DNA from: Candidatus Thorarchaeota archaeon
GTDB taxonomy: Archaea > Asgardarchaeota > Thorarchaeia > Thorarchaeales > Thorarchaeaceae
Direction of reading: 5' to 3'
Assembly: GCA_016840385.1 (NCBI GenBank)
Contig: JAEOSL010000056.1
Location: forward strand, 1-21,603
Length of the DNA stretch: 21,603 nt
The notes beneath the pieces are model-generated. The model was not told the DNA's origin and did no database searches. It saw nothing but the letters and a program-made list of their open reading frames with translations. The translations under genes and the position numbers were made by a program. Shown one piece after another: positions 1-7,773 of the stretch; the stretch's first letter is position 1; the number at the start of each line of letters is the position of its first letter.

Positions 1-1
1 C

Positions 2-166
2 ACAATCTACATGGAGAGTATTATCGGTACATGGAGCTCTACTAGTGGACTCATAGTGGTAACTGAAGCGCCAGCAGGTGGTCTAGATACAACAACACTA
101 CTGATTATCGCAGGTGCTGTAGTTCTGCTCATTATCTTAATCTTGGTGTTCAAGAGGAAGAAATAG
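2..166 (+). CDS. C-terminal end of a membrane-anchored surface protein (partial)
   Basis: Only the last 54 residues are in the window; the gene enters from the left edge and the frame is open from base 2 to the TAG at 164-166. What is visible is a short polar stretch, a linker (TEAPAGGLDTTT), one hydrophobic segment of about 20 residues (LLIIAGAVVLLIILILVF) and a basic KRKK end. This is the C-terminal anchor seen on exported archaeal surface proteins, and the same design occurs in the heme-domain protein at 9030-10118 and the NosD-like protein at 19271-20698. The orientation (outside domain, helix, cytoplasmic basic tail) is inferred from the positive charges. The function of the missing ectodomain cannot be told. 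A hairpin terminator follows at 182-218. Confidence 0.7.
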   Translation, partial: TIYMESIIGTWSSTSGLIVVTEAPAGGLDTTTLLIIAGAVVLLIILILVFKRKK

Positions 167-181
167 TAATAGTTAGGAAAG

Positions 182-218
182 GAAGCCTGCCAAATGGTGG
201 GCTTCTTACTCTTTTTTT
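182..218 (+). terminator. Hairpin terminator after the surface protein
   Basis: A 10-bp stem, with two G-T wobbles, pairs 182-191 (GAAGCCTGCC) with 196-205 (GGTGGGCTTC) around a four-base loop. A run of T follows at 211-218. It lies 15 bp after the stop codon of the partial gene. Confidence 0.7.
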
Positions 219-310
219 CGAATTTCAAAGAGATACTTCAGAATAGGGATTGCTTGTATCAGATTGTTCTTATTTCAATAAACGAGTAAATGATATTCAA
301 GTGAATAAGA

Positions 311-547
311 ATGAGTTCCAGATTTTCAAAACGCCAGCGGTTCATCATCAAATGGACATATGCACCAGCTGGATGGGGATTAGGTGCATTGCTAATTGCT
401 TGGCTAGGTGTCCTTGAAATGGATTTACTATCAGCCTTTATCCTTGGATTTATTGTTGGACTCGTTCATGACATTGCAATTGTTGCGTTTGGTGTGACGA
501 GGGTGGTAGATAGATATACGGAGAATCCGCCAAAATCATCAGAGTAA
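311..547 (+). CDS. Small two-helix membrane protein, function unknown
   Basis: A 78-residue protein with a basic N-terminus (SSRFSKRQRFIIK) followed by two hydrophobic segments at about residues 19-34 and 38-60, then a polar tail. It is probably a small integral membrane protein, and I do not recognise a family. The start is the first ATG after the preceding terminator; no strong ribosome binding site is visible, and the AT-rich sequence at about 276-296 could hold a promoter. Its stop codon (545-547) directly abuts the stop of the convergent protease gene at 548. The coherent hydrophobic pattern argues for a real gene, but the short length leaves doubt. Confidence 0.6.
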   Translation: MSSRFSKRQRFIIKWTYAPAGWGLGALLIAWLGVLEMDLLSAFILGFIVGLVHDIAIVAFGVTRVVDRYTENPPKSSE

Positions 548-2431
548 TTATTGCTTCTTAGACCGAATAACCACCAAAGTAACAACTCCAGCAACAGTAG
601 TTCCCACAAGAATGTAAGGAACTAATTCTAGCAGCCCGAATTGCGGTACAAGTGAGATATCCTCCAAATTCATGATGTAGAAACGATAGTGGATTGCATC
701 TTCTACTTGAGTAGTGTACGGATTTTCTGTAAGCCAGTCTTCAACTACATAGCCATCTATTGCATACCCAGACTGGGTCTGGAACATTCTGTTTCGTGGC
801 AATGTAGTCCAAGCATCTTCGGGAACATCCTCATGAGAATATAGACTTGTATTTGCTTCAACTAGCTGTTGTCCCCAGTATTGGAATATACTATCATCAT
901 ACCCCTGCGAAGTTGAATGAACGTCGATGGTTAGATTGTACAATGGACTAGGAAGAACGGTACCAGCACATGTTACAATATCACGTATTGCATCAAGATC
1001 AGCTTCAATCGATTCAGCTAAAGAATCAGCATCTGGAATTCCAGGTCCAATTATCCAATCAATATGTACATCTAGAGCGGGTGAGTTGTCAGACCACCCA
1101 TCTGATTTCCGTGGCTCTGAAAGCTCACTAGATATCAAATCCAACAAATCTTCAGCATCATAGAAGAGTTCGCGGAGTTGAGTATAGTCATATTGTCGCA
1201 AAAACTCAGGTACGTCAGACAGGCTGCTTTCGAGTGCATCAAGCTGATTCTGTCGAGTTGTTGACAATGTGAATCCATTGAAGAGATCTATCTCATCAAG
1301 ATAACGTCCCCAGAGTTGCAGTGCTTGAGCATGGTTGATCATGTCCATGTCAAACTTATCAAAGATTGTAGTTTGCTGATATGCTGCCATAGCAGACATA
1401 CAGGTACTCGCCGCAAGCCAACCAAATTCCGAGTGAATATCGGTTTGACCAATGCAATGTCCTAATTCATGGATTACGGTAGGAGTTATAGCAGTCCTTG
1501 GCTTTTCTGGATCCCCACCATAGAAGTACGAAATCACATTTCTTCCATTCAGACACCATGTGTCAATCTCGGGGTAATCGGAGCCTAATCGACCAAGACC
1601 TCCAACTGCCGCATCATAATAGGTAGCCCAGAGCGTATTGTGTTGGAGCATTATCAGTGCGGGAAGAACCATATCAGCACTGGTGTAATGAGGATCACTA
1701 GACACGATATCATGAATAATCGTATCAGAACGATTGAGAAAATCATCATCTATCATTATTCGAGTATCTTGCGTCTTCTCAAACATTAGGTCTGCAAAAT
1801 CAGTGTGGTTGTTGTAATCATACCAGTACAGTTCAACCGTCCAATTGATGAGTGGGAATGACTCACTCAGACACTCCTTGATAACTTCTGGATGAATGAC
1901 CCAGTCGTCGATATTTGTATCATCGTACGTTTCATTGAGCCCGTACATTACAACAAGAGGGATGAACGCTTCAAATGGCGCATCAAAGTCCTTCACATAA
2001 TCAACTACCGTATATCCACGATCAATGTCGACGTAATTGATTGGTCTGGTAAGATGATTTGTAGCATTCTCAAAGAGATACAAGAGCTGATCAGCAAGAT
2101 GAGATTCATCTAATTCTTTTTCGTAATCCGGTACAGTCCATCCCCAGTGGGATTCGACCCATTCAGTGAGCCAATTAAAGGCTCCAAAGTCAAAGAAGTA
2201 ATTCCTACTATCAGAGATGAATCCGCGTAGTGGAAGGGAATGAGGAGCATCAGTTAGTGAGAAATATGGAATCCAAATATCATCTTGGTTCAAATCATAA
2301 CTACTCCCTATATACCAATACGTAAGCGGTGCACTTGCATCAGGTTGATTTGTCGGTTGTGCAGATGCGATGCCTAGAAGAGAAAAGATGCACAGTAATG
2401 CCAAGACTTTGATCCAAATTTCCCTCATCAC
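548..2431 (-). CDS. Secreted, membrane-anchored metzincin-like zinc metalloprotease
   Basis: A 627-residue protein with an N-terminal signal peptide (hydrophobic core at about residues 8-24, likely cleaved after IASA), a long ectodomain and a C-terminal transmembrane helix at about 598-621 followed by RSKKQ. The catalytic motif is HELGHCIGQTD at residues 321-331: the HExxH zinc site extended to HExxHxxGxxD, with a further His at 333. CMSAM at 344-348 sits where metzincins carry the Met-turn. In this superfamily His321, His325 and the third ligand (Asp331 or His333) bind zinc and Glu322 is the general base. The Asp variant is known from snapalysin-type enzymes. Several NxS/T sequons suit an exported protein. 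The substrate is unknown. Adjacent genes give no functional link. The protease call is strong; the subfamily is not assigned. Confidence 0.75.
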   Translation of the reverse strand: MMREIWIKVLALLCIFSLLGIASAQPTNQPDASAPLTYWYIGSSYDLNQDDIWIPYFSLTDAPHSLPLRGFISDSRNYFFDFGAFNWLTEWVESHWGWTVPDYEKELDESHLADQLLYLFENATNHLTRPINYVDIDRGYTVVDYVKDFDAPFEAFIPLVVMYGLNETYDDTNIDDWVIHPEVIKECLSESFPLINWTVELYWYDYNNHTDFADLMFEKTQDTRIMIDDDFLNRSDTIIHDIVSSDPHYTSADMVLPALIMLQHNTLWATYYDAAVGGLGRLGSDYPEIDTWCLNGRNVISYFYGGDPEKPRTAITPTVIHELGHCIGQTDIHSEFGWLAASTCMSAMAAYQQTTIFDKFDMDMINHAQALQLWGRYLDEIDLFNGFTLSTTRQNQLDALESSLSDVPEFLRQYDYTQLRELFYDAEDLLDLISSELSEPRKSDGWSDNSPALDVHIDWIIGPGIPDADSLAESIEADLDAIRDIVTCAGTVLPSPLYNLTIDVHSTSQGYDDSIFQYWGQQLVEANTSLYSHEDVPEDAWTTLPRNRMFQTQSGYAIDGYVVEDWLTENPYTTQVEDAIHYRFYIMNLEDISLVPQFGLLELVPYILVGTTVAGVVTLVVIRSKKQ

Positions 2432-2508
2432 AATCAGCGGAAATACATGGAATCTAGTATATTACATATCGGATTCTAGCATTCATTAAGCACATTCTTG
2501 TGTTCAAT

Positions 2509-2550
2509 GAAAAAAAGAAAGAATGAGGTACACCCAATGTGTAACCTCAT
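2509..2550 (-). terminator. Terminator of the MFS transporter gene
   Basis: The inverted repeat ATGAGGTACAC / GTGTAACCTCAT (2523-2533 and 2539-2550, one bulged base) lies 14 bp beyond the transporter stop. Read on the minus strand it is followed by a T-rich run, the complement of the A-rich 2509-2520. Confidence 0.7.
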
Positions 2551-2563
2551 CTAAGTTTCAAAT

Positions 2564-3811
2564 CTATCTTTCGGCTTCAATCTCTTCCAAGGTTTTCTTC
2601 TTTGTTTCAAGAGGCTTGAATAGAAGTGCAAGCAATGGAACGAACATTATCAAACCTGCGACAAGCCAAAAGCTTTGCATTGTCGCGGGAGCCATTGTCA
2701 ATAGAGCAGAAGCAAGTAGTGGTCCTAATACGTAACCAAAACGTGCTCCAGTCACACAGACACCTATGCTCGTGGCTCGAACTTCGGTCGGGAAAATCTC
2801 AGCAAGATACACGTAGATCCACGCTAAGACCATGGCCATGAAGAAGTAGCCTGCTTGATATGTTATTGGAAGTGCGGTATATTCCAAAGCTATCAGACAC
2901 ACAACTGATCCTATTGAACCTATGATCAAAACATAGTTCCTTCCAATCTTATCTAGAAGGATTCCTGAAACGAGGGCACTGACTGGCAACAGTAGTCCTG
3001 CAATTGTGACTACTGATTTCCATTGATCTATAGTATAACTCTGGGTCACTATGAAGTACTGACCTCCAAAAGTCGTTGCCATCTTGAACGAAATAGTCCA
3101 TGCGAGGTATACGATAATTGAAATCACGATGTATTTTCGATCCTCCGGACGTAGTGACCTAAGAGCGTCCATTACACCAAGTCTCTTCGATCGTGCTCCT
3201 GCAGTATCTACCCATCTCTGTGGTTCTTTCATGAAGAACAGTAGAATCAGGAGGAAGACCATGAAGAAGAACATCACACCATAACCCCATCGCCAACCAT
3301 AATCAGCAATGATACCCACTCCAATTATCGCGGAGAAGGGAATGATTCCAATCAGAAATGCTAGACTACCATAGAGTCCTCTTCGTTCAGCTGGTGCTTC
3401 TTCAGATATCGGCACTTCCCATAGGTTTGAGGTCGTCCCCATTATGACAACACTGTACAAAATGAAGAACATGACTGCAGACCCGGGACCTGCTGGTAGA
3501 AATGTGATGAATATAGTGGGAACACCCATTACCAAAGTAAGGAGTAATATTCCCTTCTTTCTTCCATATGCATCTCCAAACCAGCCGATGAAAAAGACCA
3601 GAAATACAAGAATTCCAAAGAGACCTTGCCACAATGCGAATTCAGCCGCATCGCCAGCGAAGAACTCTGTTGCTATGAAAGGCACCGCAGTCGATTCAAT
3701 GAGTGAAAGCCATCCATCAAGTTGGCTAACAAGACCCATGACAACAACGAGGAAGATGATATACCTCGTTGGTCTCTGCTCGACAGCAGGAGCCGCTTGA
3801 ATACTTTCCAT
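2564..3811 (-). CDS. Major facilitator superfamily transporter (sugar/organic-acid porter-like)
   Basis: A 415-residue polytopic protein with about 12 hydrophobic segments. MFS signatures are visible. The loop after helix 2 reads GDAYGRKKG (the G-D/R-x-x-GRKxG signature). The equivalent loop of the second half reads LLDKIGRNYV. EIFPTEVRATSIG in the second half is typical of the sugar-porter and SLC22-like branch (PTExR motif). It therefore probably moves a small organic solute across the cytoplasmic membrane by proton coupling, and the substrate cannot be read from sequence. The start is supported by GGAG in the minus-strand leader (about 3819-3822) at good spacing. It has its own terminator and points the same way as the protease gene, but a 132-bp gap and that terminator argue against co-transcription. 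Confidence 0.85.
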   Translation of the reverse strand: MESIQAAPAVEQRPTRYIIFLVVVMGLVSQLDGWLSLIESTAVPFIATEFFAGDAAEFALWQGLFGILVFLVFFIGWFGDAYGRKKGILLLTLVMGVPTIFITFLPAGPGSAVMFFILYSVVIMGTTSNLWEVPISEEAPAERRGLYGSLAFLIGIIPFSAIIGVGIIADYGWRWGYGVMFFFMVFLLILLFFMKEPQRWVDTAGARSKRLGVMDALRSLRPEDRKYIVISIIVYLAWTISFKMATTFGGQYFIVTQSYTIDQWKSVVTIAGLLLPVSALVSGILLDKIGRNYVLIIGSIGSVVCLIALEYTALPITYQAGYFFMAMVLAWIYVYLAEIFPTEVRATSIGVCVTGARFGYVLGPLLASALLTMAPATMQSFWLVAGLIMFVPLLALLFKPLETKKKTLEEIEAER

Positions 3812-4000
3812 ATTTCTCTCCTCTACACAAATGAAGTGTAACTGAGAATATTGCGAGAGCTACTATTAGAATCTTCGCAAATTCAAAAAAATAAGCAAAT
3901 TCCTATAGAATGACAAATATTCAAGTTGCGAACTACTTTGAAATAGCGTAGTTCGAAAGTTATTAAGAAAGACAATCTTGTAAGAGCTCCTTGCCAGATA

Positions 4001-4005
4001 GGAGG
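4001..4005 (+). promoter_or_regulatory. Ribosome binding site fixing the GNAT start
   Basis: GGAGG at 4001-4005 lies 7 nt before ATG 4013. The in-frame TTG at 4010 is too close, so ATG 4013 is preferred. A TATA-like AGTTATTAAG at about 3958-3967 lies upstream. Confidence 0.6.
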
Positions 4006-4012
4006 TTTCTTG

Positions 4013-4918
4013 ATGAATTCTGAATCAAAATCCAAGCGATTTACAATCACACCAGATGCAACTGAGGATGAAGTGAAGGAGTTCCAAAAAGGACTAGAAA
4101 CCTACAATATGGAACAGACCAATGGAGAGTTCAACAGCCCACAACCTTGGCTCAGTCTAGTTCTCAAAAATCACGAAGGAACCATAGTTGGAGGTGTCTT
4201 GACCAGTACGCTTTACTGGACTCAGTATCTTGAAGTTCTCTGGGTAGATGAGAAATACAGAGGTCTGGGTTATGGAAGGGACCTCGTTATGGAGGCCCAT
4301 AGATTAGCCAAGAAGCAAGGCTGTGTGTCATCGCATACCTACACGTTTTCGTGGCAAGCACCTGATTTCTATCAGGCAGTAGGATACAAACTCATAGCGA
4401 CATATGATGGATATGTTGAAGGGATCAAAGAACATATTCTAATGAAAGAACTAGACACTCTTGATGATTCAGCATCACAGAAGGTAAACTCTACGGGGTT
4501 TACAATTGTCGAAGATTCAACTCCGGAATCACAGAAAATTGTCCGAAGTGGACTCGGTTCGAATTTTGACAAGCATGTTAATGATGTGCAGAAGGAATAT
4601 CCTCATACTGGATTCAATTTCATCCTAAAGAACGATGATGGAAAAGTTATCGGGGGCATAAATGGGTACACAACCCTTGGAACCATGTTTATCGAAGGAT
4701 TATGGGTTGCTGAGCCATATCGTGGTCAAGGATATGGGAGAGATCTCTTACATCATGCAGAAGAACTCGCAAAGGAGCGACGTTGTGTAGCAAATCAATC
4801 AGCATGCTTCACATTTCAGAACCTTGATTTTATGAAAAGACATGGATTCGGGTTCTATGGATATACAGATGCGTATCCAAATGAAGTCAAAGAATATTTC
4901 CTCGTCAAGAAGTACTAA
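4013..4918 (+). CDS. Tandem GNAT-family N-acetyltransferase
   Basis: A 301-residue protein made of two GNAT acetyltransferase domains. Each carries the acetyl-CoA pyrophosphate-binding loop (R/Q-x-x-G-x-G): YRGLGYGRDL at about residues 81-90 and YRGQGYGRDL at about 237-246, each preceded by a matching strand (LEVLWVDEK and IEGLWVAEP). Both halves also end alike (F.QAVGYKLIATYDGY versus FMKRHGFGFYGYTDAY), so the gene arose by internal duplication. The family moves an acetyl group from acetyl-CoA to an amine; the acceptor is unknown. The start is ATG 4013, 7 nt after GGAGG. The gene has its own promoter region and converges on the unknown gene that ends at 4929. Confidence 0.85.
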   Translation: MNSESKSKRFTITPDATEDEVKEFQKGLETYNMEQTNGEFNSPQPWLSLVLKNHEGTIVGGVLTSTLYWTQYLEVLWVDEKYRGLGYGRDLVMEAHRLAKKQGCVSSHTYTFSWQAPDFYQAVGYKLIATYDGYVEGIKEHILMKELDTLDDSASQKVNSTGFTIVEDSTPESQKIVRSGLGSNFDKHVNDVQKEYPHTGFNFILKNDDGKVIGGINGYTTLGTMFIEGLWVAEPYRGQGYGRDLLHHAEELAKERRCVANQSACFTFQNLDFMKRHGFGFYGYTDAYPNEVKEYFLVKKY

Positions 4919-4928
4919 TAGACAATCA

Positions 4929-5966
4929 CTATCCAACAAGGAGTCCTTCTTGTTCTTGCTTATTGTACCATATCGCAGATTGAAATCGCTTCGGGGGCAC
5001 TGAGAGAATCCCCTTTGATTCTAAAATGTCAATTGTCACACTATAGGCAATATGAGCATACCAACACAGAAACTCACCAAGGCTGTAGGGTGCAAATTGT
5101 CCAGATTTAAGCTGCCTATGTAACTCCTTGATTGATTTCTCGTTCTCTTTGAAGTGAATGACCAAGTTCTCTGCTTGTTCCTCGGATGTTGCATTCCACT
5201 TCATTGAATCAGACACAGAAACCACAGGAATCTTCAGATTACTGGCGAGAGTTTCGGGACTCTCAATGTCCCCTGATTCTATGAGTTCAGAATATTTCTT
5301 TTCCATCTCCCCTCTATCAGGATTTGGTTGACCGTCGATGAGATTTTGACCAAATGAGAAATAGTGCCACGAAGACCATGGCAAATCATAATCATCAAGC
5401 CCATATTCACCGAGATGCTTCTTCTCACCTTCAATCATCCAGAAATAGTAACGTGCATCGGGTCGGTCCGGACTCGGTCTTGAAGGGGCGGGAGGCATGA
5501 AAACAGATCCCACAGAGAGTTTTTCAAGAAGCTTGATGTCGATTATCCGACCCCCTATCAACAAGAACTCAAGGTCTTCGAAATTGTACTCTTTACTCAA
5601 ATCCAAGTAGTTGAATGACGTTCTCATATCATCCAGGTTTTCTTCTACAGTGATGGCCAGCTTCTTACTGAAACTAGCTGCATGGGTGTACACCAATTGT
5701 GTTTCACTCTCGTCAGCAATAAGAAAGGATGGTTTGAATTGACCATTGGATTCAAACAAAAGACTAGCAGCCAATAGGGGCTGTATTTCAGCATTCAACT
5801 CATCTAAACTCAAGTCAAGCCCACTAGCAATTTCACTCAGTTCCAAACCGTCATGCAATTCTTTCATTATAGATACACGAGTTCTTGTCAGGGAACTCCA
5901 CGGATCTCCACTACCAGCTAGAGAGTAGTGGATTCGGTTGAAATCAATCTCTTTCTTTCCACTCAA
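4929..5966 (-). CDS. Unknown protein with winged-helix-like N-terminus
   Basis: A 345-residue soluble protein with no signal peptide and no membrane helix. Residues about 25-75 (TRVSIMKELHDGLELSEIA, followed by SGLDLSLDELNAEIQPLLAASLL) have the spacing of an archaeal winged helix-turn-helix: helix, 'E-I-A' helix, recognition helix, then a wing leading into 'FESNGQFKPSF'. The remaining 260 residues, rich in aromatic and acidic residues (for example YYFWMIEGEKKHLGEYGLDDYD), are not recognised. A transcription regulator sensing a ligand through the large C-terminal domain would fit, but that is inference. It ends 10 bp from the convergent acetyltransferase, and its promoter region faces the zinc-ribbon gene to the right. 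Confidence 0.65.
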   Translation of the reverse strand: MSGKKEIDFNRIHYSLAGSGDPWSSLTRTRVSIMKELHDGLELSEIASGLDLSLDELNAEIQPLLAASLLFESNGQFKPSFLIADESETQLVYTHAASFSKKLAITVEENLDDMRTSFNYLDLSKEYNFEDLEFLLIGGRIIDIKLLEKLSVGSVFMPPAPSRPSPDRPDARYYFWMIEGEKKHLGEYGLDDYDLPWSSWHYFSFGQNLIDGQPNPDRGEMEKKYSELIESGDIESPETLASNLKIPVVSVSDSMKWNATSEEQAENLVIHFKENEKSIKELHRQLKSGQFAPYSLGEFLCWYAHIAYSVTIDILESKGILSVPPKRFQSAIWYNKQEQEGLLVG

Positions 5967-6053
5967 TAGTACTACCCATTTTTTGAGTGTGAATATTAGT
6001 ATATGATTGTGTCCTGCAACGCAATAATTAGAAAAAATAAGAAAAGGACTTGG

Positions 6054-7007
6054 TTAGTCCTTCCTTGCTTCTTCCTCGCGTTTCCTCCGCTCCTTTTCAA
6101 GATCCTCAAGCCGCTTCTCTTTGGATTCTTCAGCCTTCTTGATTCGTTTCTCCACTTCACGAATCCTCTTCTCGGCGTTTTGTAATTCCTTCTTTCGACG
6201 GTTATCTACGTTCTTGCGCTCCTTGGAAGCATCGCTATATTCTTTCTTTGCGAGGTCTAATTCTCGTTCAATGCTTTCGACACGGGTCCGTTTGACCTCA
6301 GCAACTGTGCTGTATCTCATAACCTCTGCATCAAGATGGTCACGTAAGGAGTCTAAATCGGATTGTAGTTGCGTAAGTTCAATATTGTGAGCATTGATGT
6401 CAGTTTCTAAAACTCGAACCTTCTCATCATCTTCAGGTCCAATTTCCACAGAGGGGGGAATTTCAGCAGTTTCCGATGGTGCTTCGTGCGAAACAAAACC
6501 TGTTACTGGTTCTTCTTCAATAATAGGTTCTTCTTCAACTTCAGATTCAACTAATGGTTCCTCTGCTTCCACGGGTTCTGGCGGCGGAGGTTCTAGGTCG
6601 GTGCCCGATGGTTCAGAAATCTCTTCGACACTGGTACGAGCCTCTGCGGCCTTGACCTTCTCGAGAATGTCTGCGACTACTTCCTTACCACGCTCATCGT
6701 CCATGGGTTCAGGTGCAGGAACATCTTCTTCCTCTGGTTTGATGCTCATTTCTTCTGGGTCTGGAATTTCCTCATGGACCTCAGGTGCATCACTTTCCAT
6801 CTCGACCTGTTCAGAAGCAATTTTGCTAGGACTGACAAGTGGTTCATCCTCAGAGAAACTGGGAGTTTCTACAACCGGTTCTTCTTCGGGTTCCTCAACA
6901 GGTTCTATTATTGGATCTTCTTCCTTCTTTATCAGAGAAGACCCGCAGGCTCTGCAATACTTTCGCATTACATCATTTGATTTCCCACACTTTGGACATA
7001 TCTTAAT
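6054..7007 (-). CDS. Zinc-ribbon / acidic linker / coiled-coil protein, probable ATT start
   Basis: The first in-frame ATG (6968) would cut a zinc ribbon in half. The frame stays open upstream and encodes IKICPKCGKSNDV directly before MRKYCRACG, so the two CxxC knuckles of a complete ribbon (CPKCG...CRACG) are present only if translation begins earlier. No ATG, GTG or TTG exists between the upstream in-frame stop and 6968. ATT at 7005-7007 has GGAG (7017-7020) 9 nt before it and is the best start, giving 317 residues. After the ribbon come about 160 strongly acidic, Pro/Glu-rich residues (likely disordered) and a highly charged coiled coil over the last 120 residues (ELDLAKKEYSDASKERK, RIREVEKRIKKAEESKEKR). 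This suggests a cytoplasmic scaffold or structural protein; the function is unknown. Confidence 0.7.
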   Translation of the reverse strand: MKICPKCGKSNDVMRKYCRACGSSLIKKEEDPIIEPVEEPEEEPVVETPSFSEDEPLVSPSKIASEQVEMESDAPEVHEEIPDPEEMSIKPEEEDVPAPEPMDDERGKEVVADILEKVKAAEARTSVEEISEPSGTDLEPPPPEPVEAEEPLVESEVEEEPIIEEEPVTGFVSHEAPSETAEIPPSVEIGPEDDEKVRVLETDINAHNIELTQLQSDLDSLRDHLDAEVMRYSTVAEVKRTRVESIERELDLAKKEYSDASKERKNVDNRRKKELQNAEKRIREVEKRIKKAEESKEKRLEDLEKERRKREEEARKD

Positions 7008-7074
7008 TTCAAACCACTCCTGTGAAGTGACAGATTGCTGTACGAATCATCCGTAAATATACTATTTGGAGGTC

Positions 7075-7557
7075 TCATAGATCTCTTTTTTCATAGTCTG
7101 GTCTCGTTTTACGCTTAGCTAAAGGTCGAGCCAGAATACCACCAACAAATGCTAGTACTCCAGTGATAGCCCATATGATTGAGAAGGTAATGGGGAATGT
7201 AACACCCAAATATTCCCAATCAACAATTCCTGAAAATGAAACGGTCACTACAACCATCGAAATAATACCTGCTACAAGACCAAAACTGCTAGGATTGATT
7301 GTACCTGCATACTGGTAAACACCCCTTTGATACTGCTTTTCCTCATAAATATCCAGACTCGTTCTTGCCAATGTGCTAGCTAATGAAAAGGACAACATGC
7401 CACCAATGAAAACTGCGATACCAATTGCAGCCATTGTCATTAGTGAATCATATAGAAAGCTCAATGGGATTGATGCGATTAAGCATAGCAATGCCAATCC
7501 ATAGAAAGTAAGGACTCTTTTTCTCAGATTATCAGTCGACAATTCTACATACCTCAA
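7075..7557 (-). CDS. Four-helix integral membrane protein, function unknown
   Basis: A 160-residue protein with four hydrophobic segments at about residues 15-35, 40-62, 92-112 and 120-143. A polar loop (ARTSLDIYEEKQYQRGVYQYAG) sits between helices 2 and 3, and the tail is basic (RPLAKRKTRPDYEKRDL). No catalytic motif or known family is apparent. The start codon is ATG 7557, and the upstream 216 bp are shared with the divergent PadR-type regulator gene. The four-helix protein could be under that regulator, since PadR proteins often control neighbouring membrane-protein genes, but no operator is proven. Confidence 0.65.
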   Translation of the reverse strand: MRYVELSTDNLRKRVLTFYGLALLCLIASIPLSFLYDSLMTMAAIGIAVFIGGMLSFSLASTLARTSLDIYEEKQYQRGVYQYAGTINPSSFGLVAGIISMVVVTVSFSGIVDWEYLGVTFPITFSIIWAITGVLAFVGGILARPLAKRKTRPDYEKRDL

Positions 7558-7773
7558 TTAAAGATGATTTTGGGTAACTAATCGGATATTTGAATTATAT
7601 CTTTCTTCGAATCTTTATCTGGTCATTGATAGGTTGAAAGAGATTTTTCATTAATGCAATCTAAGGGACCTTGAACAAGACCAGAACTTAGATTATAAGT
7701 CGGACCAGAACATATAATTAACGATGGTTAAACACTTTTACTGTTTGACAGCACCATCAAGGGAGCACGATTC
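7558..7773. promoter_or_regulatory. Shared divergent promoter region (membrane protein / PadR fusion)
   Basis: This 216-bp AT-rich gap separates two divergent genes. A TATA-like CATATAATTAA at about 7711-7721 is well placed for the rightward gene, about 53-63 bp upstream of its start codon. GGGAG at 7761-7765 serves that gene. I see no clear palindromic operator here. Confidence 0.4.

Noticed and set aside
3402..3800. Extra frames overlapping the MFS transporter
   Set aside because: They are shadows of the transporter gene, without a plausible ribosome binding site or recognisable protein features.
6121..7056. Long Ser/Thr-rich frames on the plus strand opposite the coiled-coil gene
   Set aside because: They are the antisense of Glu/Lys-rich codons. 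The minus-strand frame has a zinc ribbon and coiled coil, while the plus frames show only low-complexity serine.
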